From: Nonomuraea corallina
Lineage (GTDB): Bacteria; Actinomycetota; Actinomycetes; Streptosporangiales; Streptosporangiaceae
Length of the DNA: 45,107 nucleotides
Assembly: GCF_027620315.1 (NCBI RefSeq)
Contig: NZ_JAPNNL010000040.1
Span: 1-45,107 of the forward strand
Reading direction: 5' to 3'
Made by a program: the position numbers and the translations under genes
The notes under the pieces: model-generated
What the model was told of the DNA's origin: nothing
The model's database searches: none
What the model saw: the letters and a program-made list of their open reading frames with translations, nothing else
In this document: positions 24,482 to 33,259 of the stretch, in pieces
Layout of the letters: the number at the start of each line of letters is the position of its first letter
Numbering within the stretch: position 1 is the first letter of the stretch

Positions 24482-24691
24482 CTACTCGCCGCCCTTTTGC
24501 ACGTACGAGCGGACGAACTCCTCGGCGTTCTCTTCGAGGACCTCGTCGATCTCGTCCAGAATCGCGTCGACGTCGTCCGTGAGCTTCTCCTGGCGCTCCT
24601 GGACGTCCGGCGCCGCCGAAGCCTCGGTCTCCTCGACCTCGGACTCGCGCCGACCGGCCTGCTTCTGCCCGCCGGTGTCCTTCGTAGCCAT
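24482..24691 (-). CDS. pup: Prokaryotic ubiquitin-like protein Pup
   Basis: A 69-aa small acidic, largely disordered protein tag. The N-terminal part is Gly/Gln/Lys-rich (MATKDTGGQKQAGRRESE). The central and C-terminal part (LTDDVDAILDEIDEVL, ENAEEFVRSYVQKGG) forms the helix that binds the ARC coiled coil. The sequence ends GGE, so the ligatable C-terminal Glu is encoded directly and deamidation by Dop is not required, unlike GGQ-ending Pups. A strong RBS (GGAGG, 6 nt spacer) precedes ATG 24691. Unusually, pup is monocistronic here: dinB separates it from prcB, and a divergent membrane-protein gene separates it from dop. Confidence 0.96.
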   Translation of the reverse strand: MATKDTGGQKQAGRRESEVEETEASAAPDVQERQEKLTDDVDAILDEIDEVLEENAEEFVRSYVQKGGE

Positions 24692-24784
24692 GCCCTACCT
24701 CCATGTCGGGGGACTTGCCTCTCAGCCCATATCTTCCCCGAACGACACGACAATTCGCGCCGATCGTCCCCTGACCTTACCCGC

Positions 24785-24813
24785 TTGACTGGATAGTGCC
24801 ACTATCCAATAAT
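24785..24813 (+). promoter_or_regulatory. Promoter with perfect operator palindrome in the spacer
   Basis: -35 TTGACT (24785-24790), a 17-nt spacer and -10 AATAAT (24808-24813) form a good sigma-70-type promoter. The palindrome TGGATAGTG-C-CACTATCCA (24790-24808) fills the spacer with 9-bp perfect arms. This is a classic layout for repression by a dimeric TetR-, MarR- or GntR-like factor. An AGGAGG RBS follows before ATG 24844. Confidence 0.8.
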
Positions 24814-24843
24814 GGGACCACCCATGACACAGGAGGTTCTGAG

Positions 24844-25248
24844 ATGTCCCCCGCTTCGCTCAGCACGGCAGGCGTGCTGCTCATCACGGTTCCGACGATC
24901 GCCTTCGGCGGTGTCACGCTGCTGCGGTTCCTGATGCGGAACGTTCCCGGCTATCTGGACAACCCGGTGCGACGCGGTCTGTGGCGGGCCGGGCACGCGC
25001 ACGCGGGCGTCCTGGTGCTCTTCAGCCTGGTGGCGATGCTGTACGTGGACCAGGCCGCGCTGTCGGACCCGGTGAAGGAGTGGGTCCGCCTGTCGATCGT
25101 GGCGGCGCCGATCCTGATGCCGCTGGGGTTCTTCCTGTCGGTGGCGCGCCCCGGCGACACCAAGCCGAACAAGCTCATCTACCTGACGTTCCTCGGCGGC
25201 GCCTCGCTCGCGGTGGGGACGCTGACGCTGGGCATCGGGCTGGTGTAG
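24844..25248 (+). CDS. Small four-helix integral membrane protein
   Basis: A 134-aa hydrophobic protein, family not recognised. Four membrane helices are visible: LSTAGVLLITVPTIAFGGV, the AGVLVLFSLVAMLYV region, SIVAAPILMPLGFFLSV, and IYLTFLGGASLAVGTLTLGI. Polar loops include RNVPGYLDNPVRRGLWRAGH and RPGDTKPNK. ATG 24844 is chosen for the AGGAGG RBS 8 nt upstream. The only visible control is the promoter-operator in front, which suggests inducible expression. It is divergent from pup and convergent with dop (13-nt gap). Whether it is functionally tied to pupylation is unknown. Confidence 0.85.
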   Translation: MSPASLSTAGVLLITVPTIAFGGVTLLRFLMRNVPGYLDNPVRRGLWRAGHAHAGVLVLFSLVAMLYVDQAALSDPVKEWVRLSIVAAPILMPLGFFLSVARPGDTKPNKLIYLTFLGGASLAVGTLTLGIGLV

Positions 25249-25260
25249 CCCGCCGCCCGG

Positions 25261-26775
25261 CTACTCCCCGCCGGTGAGGGCGGCGACCAGGTCGGCCGCG
25301 GTGCGGCAGCGGTCGAACAGCTCGCCGACGTGGGCCTTGGTGCCGCGCAGCGGCTCCAAGGTCGGGACGCGCTGGAGCGACTCCCTGCCGGGGATGTCGA
25401 AGATGACGGAGTCCCAGGACGCGGCGGCGACGGCCTCGCTGTACTGCCTCAGGCAACGGCCGCGGAAGTAGGCGCGGGTGTCGGCGGGCGGGTGCTCCAC
25501 CGCTCGCTGGACCTCCTCCTCGCTGACCAGGCGCTGCACCCGGCCGCGGGCCACGAGCCGGTTGTACAGGCCCCGGTCGGGCCGGATGTCGGAGTACTGC
25601 AGGTCGACGAGCTGGAGCCTGGGGTGGGACCAGGCCAGGCCGTCACGGCTGCGGTAGCCCTCCAGGAGTTCGAGCTTGGCCACCCAGTCGAGCTCCCTGG
25701 ACAGCTGCATCGGGTCCTCGGCCAGGCGGGTGAGCACGGACTCCCAGCGGTCCAGGACGTCCTTGTTCATCTCGTCCTGGGCCGTCTCGCGCTCCTCGAC
25801 GTACTTGCGCGCCTGCTCCAGATATTCCATCTGGAGCTGGACGGCGGTGAGCTTGCGGCCGTCGCGCATCGGGATCTCGTAGCGGCAGGAGGGGTCGTGG
25901 GAGACGGCGCGCAGCGCCTGGACGGGGTTCTCGATCGTGAGGTCCCGGGTGAGGAAGCCGTCCTCGATCATGGCGAGGACGAGCGCGGTCGAACCCAGCT
26001 TCAGATATGTGGAAATCTCCGACATGTTGGCGTCGCCGATGATGACATGCAGCCGCCGGTACTTCTCCGGGTCGGCGTGCGGCTCGTCCCGCGTGTTGAT
26101 GATCGGCCGCTTGAGCGTGGTCTCCAGGCCCACCTCGACCTCGAAGAAGTCGGCCCGCTGGCTGATCTGGAAGCCCTCGCCGCGCGAGTCCTGGCCGATG
26201 CCGACCTTCCCGGCGCCGACGACGACCTGCCGGGAGACGAAGAACGGGGTGAGGTGGCGGACGATGTCGGCGAACGGCGTGGCGCGCCGCATGAGGTAGT
26301 TCTCGTGGCAGCCGTAGCTGGCGCCCTTGGCGTCGGTGTTGTTCTTGTAGAGCTGGATCGGCGCGTTGGCCGGGATGGCGCCGGCCCGCTGCGCGGCGTC
26401 GTACATGACCCGCTCGCCGGCCTTGTCCCAGATGACGGCGGCGCGCGGGTTGGTGCACTCCGGCGTGGAGTACTCGGGGTGGGCGTGGTCGACGTAGAGC
26501 CGGGCGCCGTTGGTGAGGATGACGTTGGCGAGGCCGAGGTCCTCGTCGGTCAGCTGGCTGGGGTCGGCGACCTCCCGGGCGAGGTCGAACCCCCGCGCGT
26601 CGCGCAGCGGGTTCTCCTCCTCGAAGTCCCACCGCGCCCTGCGCGCCTTGGCCGCGGACGCGGCCAAGTACGCGTTGACCACCTGTGAAGAGGTCACCAT
26701 CGCGTTGGCGCCTGGCTGACCAGGTACGGAGATGCCGTACTCGGTCTCGATGCCCATCACCCGACGCACCGTCAT
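25261..26775 (-). CDS. dop: Depupylase/deamidase of Pup, Dop
   Basis: A PafA-like glutamine-synthetase-fold enzyme that removes Pup from proteins and deamidates GGQ-type Pups. The 504-aa protein starts [19 protein letters not shown]. It contains [71 protein letters not shown] and [18 protein letters not shown] (each shortened). A segment before NGARLYVD is longer than in PafA, as expected for the Dop loop. RBS GAGGG precedes ATG 26775. Since the local Pup ends in Glu, only the depupylase activity should be needed. Confidence 0.96.
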   Translation of the reverse strand: MTVRRVMGIETEYGISVPGQPGANAMVTSSQVVNAYLAASAAKARRARWDFEEENPLRDARGFDLAREVADPSQLTDEDLGLANVILTNGARLYVDHAHPEYSTPECTNPRAAVIWDKAGERVMYDAAQRAGAIPANAPIQLYKNNTDAKGASYGCHENYLMRRATPFADIVRHLTPFFVSRQVVVGAGKVGIGQDSRGEGFQISQRADFFEVEVGLETTLKRPIINTRDEPHADPEKYRRLHVIIGDANMSEISTYLKLGSTALVLAMIEDGFLTRDLTIENPVQALRAVSHDPSCRYEIPMRDGRKLTAVQLQMEYLEQARKYVEERETAQDEMNKDVLDRWESVLTRLAEDPMQLSRELDWVAKLELLEGYRSRDGLAWSHPRLQLVDLQYSDIRPDRGLYNRLVARGRVQRLVSEEEVQRAVEHPPADTRAYFRGRCLRQYSEAVAAASWDSVIFDIPGRESLQRVPTLEPLRGTKAHVGELFDRCRTAADLVAALTGGE

Positions 26776-26860
26776 GCGCACCCTCTGTTCGTCCGGATCT
26801 GTCTATCCGCCGTTTATATGCCCGAGCCTATGCCCTTCACAGTGCCCCAGGGTCACAGAG

Positions 26861-27985
26861 TTATGGCACCGACGTCTTTTCCCCCTGTACCACGGGCGCC
26901 GCCACGCCGGGCGGCGTCCGGCGTGGCCTGAGTACGCGCTGGATGGGACGCTCGGCGAGGGCGTAGACCGCGTACGACACCACCAGCGCGGCGACGGTGG
27001 TGAGAGTGGCGGTGGCCCACGGCGGCAGTTCGGCGGTGAGCGGCGGGATGAGCACCACGGCGACGACGGAATGGAACAGATAGAGCGGGTACGTGGTCGC
27101 GCCGAGCGCGGTGAGGACCGGGCGGCTGCGCATGCGGAGCAGCCCCAGCGCGACGAGCGCCATGACGAGGAAGATCAACGTGACGGTGACGATCACGCTG
27201 AGGTCGGTGACGGGCATGGCCTTGAACCCGGCGCGCTCGATCCGGCCCTGCACGCGTTCGAGAGCCGCGTACAGCGACATCCCGTACGAGGCCACGACGT
27301 AGATCCAGGGCAGCCAGGCGCTGCCCTGCTTGTGGATGAGGTAGAGGGCCATGCCGGCGACGAAATAGGGCGCGTACCGGGGCATGAGGATCTCGTTGAG
27401 CACCGGGTCGCCGAGGAGTTCGGCGCCCAGCGCGGCGACGAGCCAGACGCCGCAGAAGACGAGGACGCGGCCGTAGGTGACGCCGACCACGACCAGGACG
27501 GTGATGAGCAGGTAGAAACGCAGCTCGGCCCAGAGCGACCAGTAGACGCCGGACGCGTCGCCGATCTTGAACAGCCGCTGGAACATCGTGGCGTTGACCA
27601 GATAGTCCCCGGCGGAGAGCTTGGGGTCGAGCGCCTTCGCGCTGGTGAGGCCGTAGACGCCCACCACGGCGAGAAGGCTGAGCCAGTAGGCGGGGTAGAG
27701 CCTGACCAGCCTGGAGCGGGCGAAGGAGCCGAGACCCCGCCCCCAGATCGTCATGAGGATGACGAAGCCGCTGATGATGAAGAACAGCTCCACGCCGAGG
27801 ATGCCCAGGCCCGCGATGGGGGCGAGGGCGGGGAACAGCTCGGCGGGCCGCTCGCCCCAGACGGAGGCGTAGGCGACGAGGTAGTGGAAGGCCAGCACGG
27901 CCAGCGCGGCGATGAAGCGCAGGAGGTCGAGCTCGGCCAGCCGACCGTCCCCCAGAGCGTGTTTGGGCCGGGTACTGCGTTGCAC
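26861..27985 (-). CDS. Acyltransferase 3 family membrane protein
   Basis: A membrane-bound O-acyltransferase (AT3/OafA-like, 374 aa, about ten helices). The signature RLAELDLLRFIAALAVLAFHY near the start (shortened) carries the catalytic His. VELFFIISGFVILMT, RLVRLYPAYWLSLL and the LWAELRFYLL segment follow. The C-terminus ends in a basic cytoplasmic tail. Such enzymes O-acylate surface glycans, lipids or secondary metabolites. The start is uncertain: GTG 27985 fits the usual short N-terminus, while GTG 28030 or 28039 would add residues. No RBS is convincing. It is divergent from the serine hydrolase. Confidence 0.85.
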   Translation of the reverse strand: MQRSTRPKHALGDGRLAELDLLRFIAALAVLAFHYLVAYASVWGERPAELFPALAPIAGLGILGVELFFIISGFVILMTIWGRGLGSFARSRLVRLYPAYWLSLLAVVGVYGLTSAKALDPKLSAGDYLVNATMFQRLFKIGDASGVYWSLWAELRFYLLITVLVVVGVTYGRVLVFCGVWLVAALGAELLGDPVLNEILMPRYAPYFVAGMALYLIHKQGSAWLPWIYVVASYGMSLYAALERVQGRIERAGFKAMPVTDLSVIVTVTLIFLVMALVALGLLRMRSRPVLTALGATTYPLYLFHSVVAVVLIPPLTAELPPWATATLTTVAALVVSYAVYALAERPIQRVLRPRRTPPGVAAPVVQGEKTSVP

Positions 27986-28217
27986 GAGATCTTGGACGTC
28001 ACATTGATCGCTTCGGTTCCCTTCTTTCACTTTCGTCACAGAAGGGGCAGGTGGGGTGCGCGAAGCGTCACCGACGGCGGAGGCGGGGCAGGCGAGGAAC
28101 CGCGCCCTGTCCCGATCGCGGGCAGACCCACGCTGATCGCTCGCCTGGCAGGGAGGCGGGTGGCCGTCCACGACAATGGGGTCACCTCTCGCCCGCCATC
28201 GGAAGGATCATCGTCCC

Positions 28218-29105
28218 GTGACCTCACACGACCGCCCGTCAGGCGAGTCCGCGGCGGACCTCCTGCGGGCGGCGGCGTCGGCCGTGGAGGCGGGTGACGG
28301 GAGCGGGTTCGCCGAGGCGCTGCGACGCGTCGCGGCCGCCTGCCCCGGCACCCTCGCCGTCTCCGTCCGCCCCCTCACCCCCGCCCCACCCACTCCCACC
28401 ACGGACGACCACGCCCTGCTCGGGGCGCTGGCCCTGCACGAAGACGAGGAACTGCCGCTGGCCAGCGTCGGCAAGCTGCTGCTGCTGGCCGAGGTGGCGA
28501 TGAGCGTCGACGGCGGCACCCTGGACCCGGACGAGCCGGTGGCCCTGCACGACGACGACTACTGCGGCGGGTCCGGGCTGCTGACGGGGCTGTCGGCGCG
28601 GACGTGGACGATCGGCGACCTGGCTCTGCTCACGGCGGCAGTGAGCGACAACACCGCGACGAACGCGCTGCTGCGCCGCGTCGGCCTGGACCGGGTCAAC
28701 GCGGCCGGGGCCGCGCTCGGCCTGACCCGCACCCGCCTGCTGGACCGGATCCGTGAGCCGCGCGGTCCCGAGCACCCGCCGGTCTTCGCCCTGGGCACGG
28801 CGAGGGAACTGGCGGGCCTGGCGGCGCTCGTGGCCGCCCCGGCGGGGTGGCCGGCGCTGATGCGCGGGTGGATGCTCGCCAACACCGATCACGGCCTGGT
28901 GCCCGCCTTCGCCTGGCACGATCCCGAGGGCCGCCGGCTGGCCAACAAGACCGGCACCGACGACGGCGTACGGGCGGACGTCGGCCTGCTGGGCCCGCTC
29001 GCCTACGCGGTCCTCGCCTCCGGCCCGCCGGGCTCGGACGCGGGCCTCGCGCGGGCCGTCCGCCAGGCGGGCGCCCTGATCATCGCCGTATCAGGCACGC
29101 TTTAG
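28218..29105 (+). CDS. Class A beta-lactamase-like serine hydrolase
   Basis: A 295-aa protein with the penicillin-binding fold. Motifs in order: SVGK (Ser83-Lys86), SDN (143-145) and KTG (244-246, NKTGTDDGVRADVG). No signal peptide or membrane helix is seen, so it appears cytosolic, unlike true secreted beta-lactamases. A clear Glu166-loop motif was not identified. GTG 28218 is preferred for the GGAAGGA RBS; ATG 28176 is an upstream alternative. It faces arc convergently with a shared terminator between. Substrate could be a beta-lactam, a peptide or an ester. Confidence 0.85.
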   Translation: MTSHDRPSGESAADLLRAAASAVEAGDGSGFAEALRRVAAACPGTLAVSVRPLTPAPPTPTTDDHALLGALALHEDEELPLASVGKLLLLAEVAMSVDGGTLDPDEPVALHDDDYCGGSGLLTGLSARTWTIGDLALLTAAVSDNTATNALLRRVGLDRVNAAGAALGLTRTRLLDRIREPRGPEHPPVFALGTARELAGLAALVAAPAGWPALMRGWMLANTDHGLVPAFAWHDPEGRRLANKTGTDDGVRADVGLLGPLAYAVLASGPPGSDAGLARAVRQAGALIIAVSGTL

Positions 29106-29137
29106 CCCTCAGGAACGGCGACGGCGGCTTCTCACGG

Positions 29138-29176
29138 CAGGAGCCGCCGGCCGGTGTCCCGGCGCGGCGGCTCCTG
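29138..29176. terminator. Bidirectional terminator between serine hydrolase and arc
   Basis: CAGGAGCCGCCG (29138-29149) and CGGCGGCTCCTG (29165-29176) are perfect 12-bp inverted arms with a 15-nt loop, placed between two convergent stops (29105 and 29186). Confidence 0.7.
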
Positions 29177-29185
29177 GTCGTCGAT

Positions 29186-30949
29186 CTACAGGTACTGGCC
29201 GGTGTTGGCGACGGTGTCGATGGACCGGCCGGCTTCGGCGCCCTGCTTGCCGGAGACGAGCGTACGGATGTAGACGATCCGCTCGCCCTTCTTGCCGGAG
29301 ATGCGGGCCCAGTCGTCGGGGTTGGTGGTGTTGGGCAGGTCCTCGTTCTCGGAGAACTCGTCGACGCAGGCCGTCAGCAGGTGCTGCACCCGCAGGCCCT
29401 TCTGGTTGCTCTCCAGGAACTGCTTGATGGCCATCTTCTTGCCCCGGTCGACGATGTTCTGGATCATCGCGCCGGAGTTGAAGTCCTTGAAGTAGAGGAC
29501 TTCCTTGTCACCGTTGGCGTAGGTGACCTCGAGGAAGCGGTTCTCCTCGCTCTCGGTGTACATGCGCTCCACGACGCGCTGGATCATGCCTTGGATGGTG
29601 GCCTCACGGGAGCCGCCGTGCTCGGCCAGATCCTCGGGGTGGAGCGGAAGGTCCGGGACGAGGTACTTGGAGAAGATGTCCTTGGCCGCCTCGGCGTCCG
29701 GCCGCTCGATCTTGATCTTGACGTCCAGGCGGCCGGGCCGCAGGATCGCCGGGTCGATCATGTCCTCGCGGTTGGAGGCGCCGATGACGATGACGTTCTC
29801 CAGGCCCTCGACGCCGTCGATCTCCGACAGCAGCTGGGGCACGATGGTGTTCTCGACGTCGGACGACACGCCGGAGCCCCGGGTACGGAAGATCGAGTCC
29901 ATCTCGTCGAAGAACACGATCACCGGGGTGCCCTCGGAGGCCTTCTCGCGGGCGCGCTGGAAGACCAGGCGGATGTGCCGCTCGGTCTCGCCGACGTACT
30001 TGTTGAGCAGCTCCGGGCCCTTGATGTTGAGGAAGAAGCTCTTGCCCTCCTGGCCGGTGCGCTCGGCGACCTGCTTGGCCAGCGAGTTGGCGACGGCCTT
30101 GGCGATGAGCGTCTTGCCGCAGCCGGGCGGGCCGTAGAGCAGCACACCCTTGGGCGGACGGAGCTGGTGCTCGCGGAACAGGTCGGAGTGCAGGTAGGGA
30201 AGCTCGATGGCGTCCCTGATCTGCTCGATCTGCCGGGAGAGGCCGCCGATCTCGTGGTAGGAGATGTCGGGCACTTCTTCCAGGACGAGCTCTTCGACCT
30301 CGGACTTGGGAATGCGCTCGTACACGTAGCCCGAGCGCGGTTCGAGCAGGAGCGAGTCGCCGGCCCTGATGGGCTGGTCGACCAGCGAGTCGGCCAGGCG
30401 GACCACGCGCTCCTCGTCGGCGTGCGAGATGACCAGGGCGCGCTTGCCCTCGTCGAGGAGCTCCTTGAGCATCACGATCTCGCCGACCTCTTCGTAGCCG
30501 AGCGCCTCGACCACGTTGAGCGCCTCGTTGAGCATGACCTCCTGGCCACGCCTGAGCGAGTCGACGTCGACGGACGGGCTGACGTTCACCCGCAGCTTGC
30601 GGCCGCCGGTGAACACCTCGATCGTCCCGTCCTCTCGGGCCTCCAGGAAGGTGCCGAAACCGGACGGCGGCTGCGCCAGCCGGTCGACTTCTTCCTTGAG
30701 GGCGACGATCTGGTCCCGGGCTTCCTTGAGGGTTGCCACCAGGCGTTCGTTCTGGCCGGTCACGGCCGCGAGGTTCGCCTGCACCTCATGGAGACGCTCT
30801 TCGAGGACCCTGGCCTGACGGGGTGACTCCGCCAGCTTCCGCCTCAGCGCGGTGATCTCCTCTTGGAGGAAGGAGACCTGTGTTGAAAGATCAGCGACCT
30901 CCCGTTCGCGCTGCGCGGCTCGAGCCTCAGCATCATCGCGAGCTGCCAC
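29186..30949 (-). CDS. arc: Proteasome-associated AAA ATPase ARC/Mpa
   Basis: The hexameric unfoldase that recognises Pup and feeds substrates into the 20S core. The 587-aa protein has an N-terminal coiled coil (about 10-92) that binds Pup, two OB domains, then an AAA module. Walker A GPPGCGKT is at 273-280 and Walker B VIVFFDE at 343-349. [15 protein letters not shown] and a C-terminal GQYL tail that docks on the alpha ring complete it. GTG 30949 is chosen because AAGGAGG lies 8 nt upstream; an earlier GTG at 30958 overlaps that RBS. A direct repeat AGTGTTCG sits in the 203-nt gap before it. Confidence 0.96.
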   Translation of the reverse strand: MAARDDAEARAAQREREVADLSTQVSFLQEEITALRRKLAESPRQARVLEERLHEVQANLAAVTGQNERLVATLKEARDQIVALKEEVDRLAQPPSGFGTFLEAREDGTIEVFTGGRKLRVNVSPSVDVDSLRRGQEVMLNEALNVVEALGYEEVGEIVMLKELLDEGKRALVISHADEERVVRLADSLVDQPIRAGDSLLLEPRSGYVYERIPKSEVEELVLEEVPDISYHEIGGLSRQIEQIRDAIELPYLHSDLFREHQLRPPKGVLLYGPPGCGKTLIAKAVANSLAKQVAERTGQEGKSFFLNIKGPELLNKYVGETERHIRLVFQRAREKASEGTPVIVFFDEMDSIFRTRGSGVSSDVENTIVPQLLSEIDGVEGLENVIVIGASNREDMIDPAILRPGRLDVKIKIERPDAEAAKDIFSKYLVPDLPLHPEDLAEHGGSREATIQGMIQRVVERMYTESEENRFLEVTYANGDKEVLYFKDFNSGAMIQNIVDRGKKMAIKQFLESNQKGLRVQHLLTACVDEFSENEDLPNTTNPDDWARISGKKGERIVYIRTLVSGKQGAEAGRSIDTVANTGQYL

Positions 30950-31027
30950 GCCCGTCACCTCCTTCCCAGTCGAGGGCGACTACTTAGGACCTTACCTATC
31001 TCGGGCCCCTCCGTAACCTGGCCGGGC

Positions 31028-31056
31028 AGTGTTCGTACAGTGACAATAAGTGTTCG
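31028..31056 (-). promoter_or_regulatory. Direct repeats AGTGTTCG upstream of arc
   Basis: AGTGTTCG occurs at 31028-31035 and 31049-31056, start to start 21 bp (two helical turns). It lies in the gap between trmI and arc, in an unusually AT-rich stretch. Next to it CCCC-AAT-GGGG (about 31067-31077) makes a small stem. A pair of same-face sites for one regulator is possible. Confidence 0.4.
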
Positions 31057-31152
31057 GCGAATAATCCCCAATGGGGCGTTTAATACTCCCAGCATATGAA
31101 CACGGTCATCTGTTCCCGCGTCACGCATCGGCGCAGCCTCGTGGCCAAATTG

Positions 31153-32004
31153 TCATAGTTCTTCGGTGGTTCCCTTCGGTCTCCGGCGGCGCGGCGGCGG
31201 GGTCACGCCGTCGGCCATGCGCCTGGCGATGACCAGGAACCCGGTGTGGCCGATCATCCGGTGATCCGGCCGTACGGCGAGCCCTTCGACATGCCAGTCG
31301 CGAACCAGGGTCTCCCACGCGTGAGGCTCGGTGAAACTCCCGTGATCGCGAATGGCCTCGACCGTTTTGGACAACTGGGTCGTGGTGGCGACATAACAGC
31401 AGATGACACCCCCGGGCGTCAGCGCCTTGGCGGCGGCGTCGACGCACTCCCACGGGGCCAGCATGTCGAGGATCACCCGGTCGACGTCGGACTCGTCGAT
31501 CGACGAGACGAGGTCCCCGACGACGAGGCGCCAGTTGTCGTCCATCGGGCCGCCGTAGAACTTCTCCACGTTCCTGGCCGCCACGTCGGCGAACTCCTGG
31601 CGGCGCTCGTAGGAGGTCACGTGCCCTTCCGGGCCGACCGCGCGCAGCAGGAAGCAGGTCAGGGCGCCGGAGCCGACACCGGCCTCGATCACCCGCGCGC
31701 CCGGGAAGACGTCGGCCATGCCGACGATCATCGAGGCGTCCTTGGGGTAGATCACGGCGGCGCCGCGCGGCATGGCCAGCGTGTAGTCCTGCAGCAGGTG
31801 GCGGAAGGCGAGGTACTGGGTGCCGCCGGAGGAACGCACGACCGAGCCCTCGGGCTGCCCGATCAGCTCGCTGTGCGGGATGGCGCCCTTGTGGGTGTGG
31901 AAGACGCCGTCCTCCTTGAGCGTGATCGTGTGGCGCTTGTTCTTGGGGTCGGTGAGCTGCACCTGATCCCCGGGCCGGAACGGCCCATGCCTGCGGAAAC
32001 CCAT
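31153..32004 (-). CDS. trmI: tRNA (adenine-N1)-58 methyltransferase TrmI
   Basis: A SAM-dependent class I methyltransferase making m1A58 in the tRNA T-loop, 283 aa. The N-terminal beta-domain (GPFRPGDQVQLTDPKNKRH, then HTHKGAIPHSELIG) precedes the Rossmann domain. Motifs are DYTLAMPRGAAVIYPKD, the SAM loop VIEAGVGSGALTCFLLR, VTSYERRQEFADVA and VILDMLAPWECV. It matches Rv2118c, which also sits upstream of mpa. ATG 32004 has TATAAC nine nt upstream, giving a near-leaderless mRNA. Confidence 0.96.
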   Translation of the reverse strand: MGFRRHGPFRPGDQVQLTDPKNKRHTITLKEDGVFHTHKGAIPHSELIGQPEGSVVRSSGGTQYLAFRHLLQDYTLAMPRGAAVIYPKDASMIVGMADVFPGARVIEAGVGSGALTCFLLRAVGPEGHVTSYERRQEFADVAARNVEKFYGGPMDDNWRLVVGDLVSSIDESDVDRVILDMLAPWECVDAAAKALTPGGVICCYVATTTQLSKTVEAIRDHGSFTEPHAWETLVRDWHVEGLAVRPDHRMIGHTGFLVIARRMADGVTPPPRRRRPKGTTEEL

Positions 32005-32013
32005 GGCGGCAAG

Positions 32014-32053
32014 GTTATAGGGGTTTCGGGCCGGTCCAGACGCGCGATATCTA
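32014..32053. promoter_or_regulatory. Divergent -10 elements (trmI / GNAT gene)
   Basis: On the minus strand TATAAC (32014-32019) is 9 nt before trmI ATG 32004. On the plus strand TATCTA (32048-32053) is 6 nt before ATG 32060. The latter fits a leaderless transcript; both promoters are packed into 55 bp. Confidence 0.5.
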
Positions 32054-32059
32054 TGGGGG

Positions 32060-33166
32060 ATGCTCCCGCGTGAAGTGATCGCCGTCGGTCCCCTCGTGCT
32101 GCGCCCGCCTGTGGAGACGGACGCACCCGAGATACAGGCCGTCTGCGACGACCCGTCGAGCGCGCGGCACCTGCCGCTGCTGCCGTCCCCGTACACCCTG
32201 GAGGACGCGCACGCGTACGTGCGCCGCGCCAAGACGGTGTGGGAGTCGGGCGGCGCGGAGTTCGCGATCACCCAGGACGGGCGCTACGCCGGCTCGGCCG
32301 GCGTGCGGCCCCTCACCGCGTACGGGACGACGGGGATCGACCTCCTGGTGGCCCCGTGGGCGCGCGGGCGCGACGTGGCCGCCACGGTGGCGCGAGGGCT
32401 GACCGAGTGGCTGCTCGACCACGGGGTCGAGCGGGTCGAACTGGAGGCGGAGGTGGAGGACCTTCCCGCGCTGCGGGCGGCCCTCCACGCCGGGTTCACC
32501 GAGGAGGGGCGCCGGCGCGACGCCAAGGCGCTGCGCGACGGCCGCCGCACGGACCTGGTGTCGTTCGGCCGGCTCGCCCGCGACGGCGGCGAGCCGGTGG
32601 AGCAGGCGCTGCCGTTCTTCGAAGGCGGCTTCGAGCACGGCGAGCTGGGCGACGGAGTGGTGCGGCTGACCCCGCTGACCGTGGCGGACGCCGGCGACTT
32701 CCACCGGCTGCTCCACGATCCCGGTGTCGCCCGGTTCGGCGTGCTGCCGGAGAACTCCCCCGAGGACATCGAGCGGCGCTGCCGGGCCACGGGCTACCTG
32801 TGGCTGACAGGGCGGCGGATCGAGCTGACCGTGCGGGACCCGAAGGGGGCGTTCGCCGGTCACCTGCAGCTCCTGCACAGCATGCCGGACTTCGGCGAGG
32901 GCATGATCGGCTACTCGCTGCTGCCGGAGTTCCGGGGCAGCGGGCTGATGACGCGGGCGGTGCGGCTGCTGTCCGACTGGGTGTTCGCGCACACCTCGCT
33001 GCACCGGCTGGTGGCGGGCACCGACGCGGCCAACACGGCGTCGCAGGCGGTGCTGGAACGTTCCGGGTTCGCGCGCGAGGGCGTGCGGCCTGAGTTCTTC
33101 CCGCAGCCCGGCGGGCGCCGCAGCGACGAGATCTCCTGGCTGCGGCTGCGTCCGGCGTCGTCCTGA
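32060..33166 (+). CDS. Tandem GNAT-family N-acetyltransferase
   Basis: A 368-aa protein with two Gcn5-related domains. The first (about 8-170) starts VGPLVLRPPVETDAPEI and has a weakened acetyl-CoA loop (APWARGRDVAATVARGL). The second (about 195-365) is canonical: GYSLLPEFRGSGLMTRAVRL is the beta4-alpha3 acetyl-CoA site, followed by NTASQAVLERSGFAREG. It resembles RimJ/RimL-type ribosomal-protein acetyltransferases. A protein or small-molecule substrate cannot be read from sequence. ATG 32060 is supported by the leaderless -10. The first domain may be structural only. Confidence 0.88.
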   Translation: MLPREVIAVGPLVLRPPVETDAPEIQAVCDDPSSARHLPLLPSPYTLEDAHAYVRRAKTVWESGGAEFAITQDGRYAGSAGVRPLTAYGTTGIDLLVAPWARGRDVAATVARGLTEWLLDHGVERVELEAEVEDLPALRAALHAGFTEEGRRRDAKALRDGRRTDLVSFGRLARDGGEPVEQALPFFEGGFEHGELGDGVVRLTPLTVADAGDFHRLLHDPGVARFGVLPENSPEDIERRCRATGYLWLTGRRIELTVRDPKGAFAGHLQLLHSMPDFGEGMIGYSLLPEFRGSGLMTRAVRLLSDWVFAHTSLHRLVAGTDAANTASQAVLERSGFAREGVRPEFFPQPGGRRSDEISWLRLRPASS

Positions 33167-33197
33167 GGTCCGTTCCGGCCGCCCAGGCGGCCCGGGG

Positions 33198-33242
33198 ACC
33201 CCCCCGGGGCCCCCCCCCCGCCCCCCCCCGGCCCCGCCCCCC
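33198..33242. other. C-homopolymer-rich tract
   Basis: The interval after the GNAT gene is almost pure C with short G interruptions: runs of seven, ten, nine, four and six C. The complementary strand has G-runs able to fold as a G-quadruplex. The short CCCGGGG/CCCCGGG blocks at its left end may also pair as a terminator. Confidence 0.8.
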
Positions 33243-33259
33243 AGCAAGGGAGCGAAGAC

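Noticed and set aside
26732..28297. 521-codon plus-strand frame antisense to the acyltransferase
   Set aside because: Glu/Gly/Asp/His-rich shadow composition; the minus strand encodes clear membrane helices and the acyltransferase motif.
31036..31050. PafBC (RecA-NDp) promoter in front of arc
   Set aside because: The minus strand has TTGTCACTG, one base from TTGTCRGTG, but no TANNNT follows after 8 nt.
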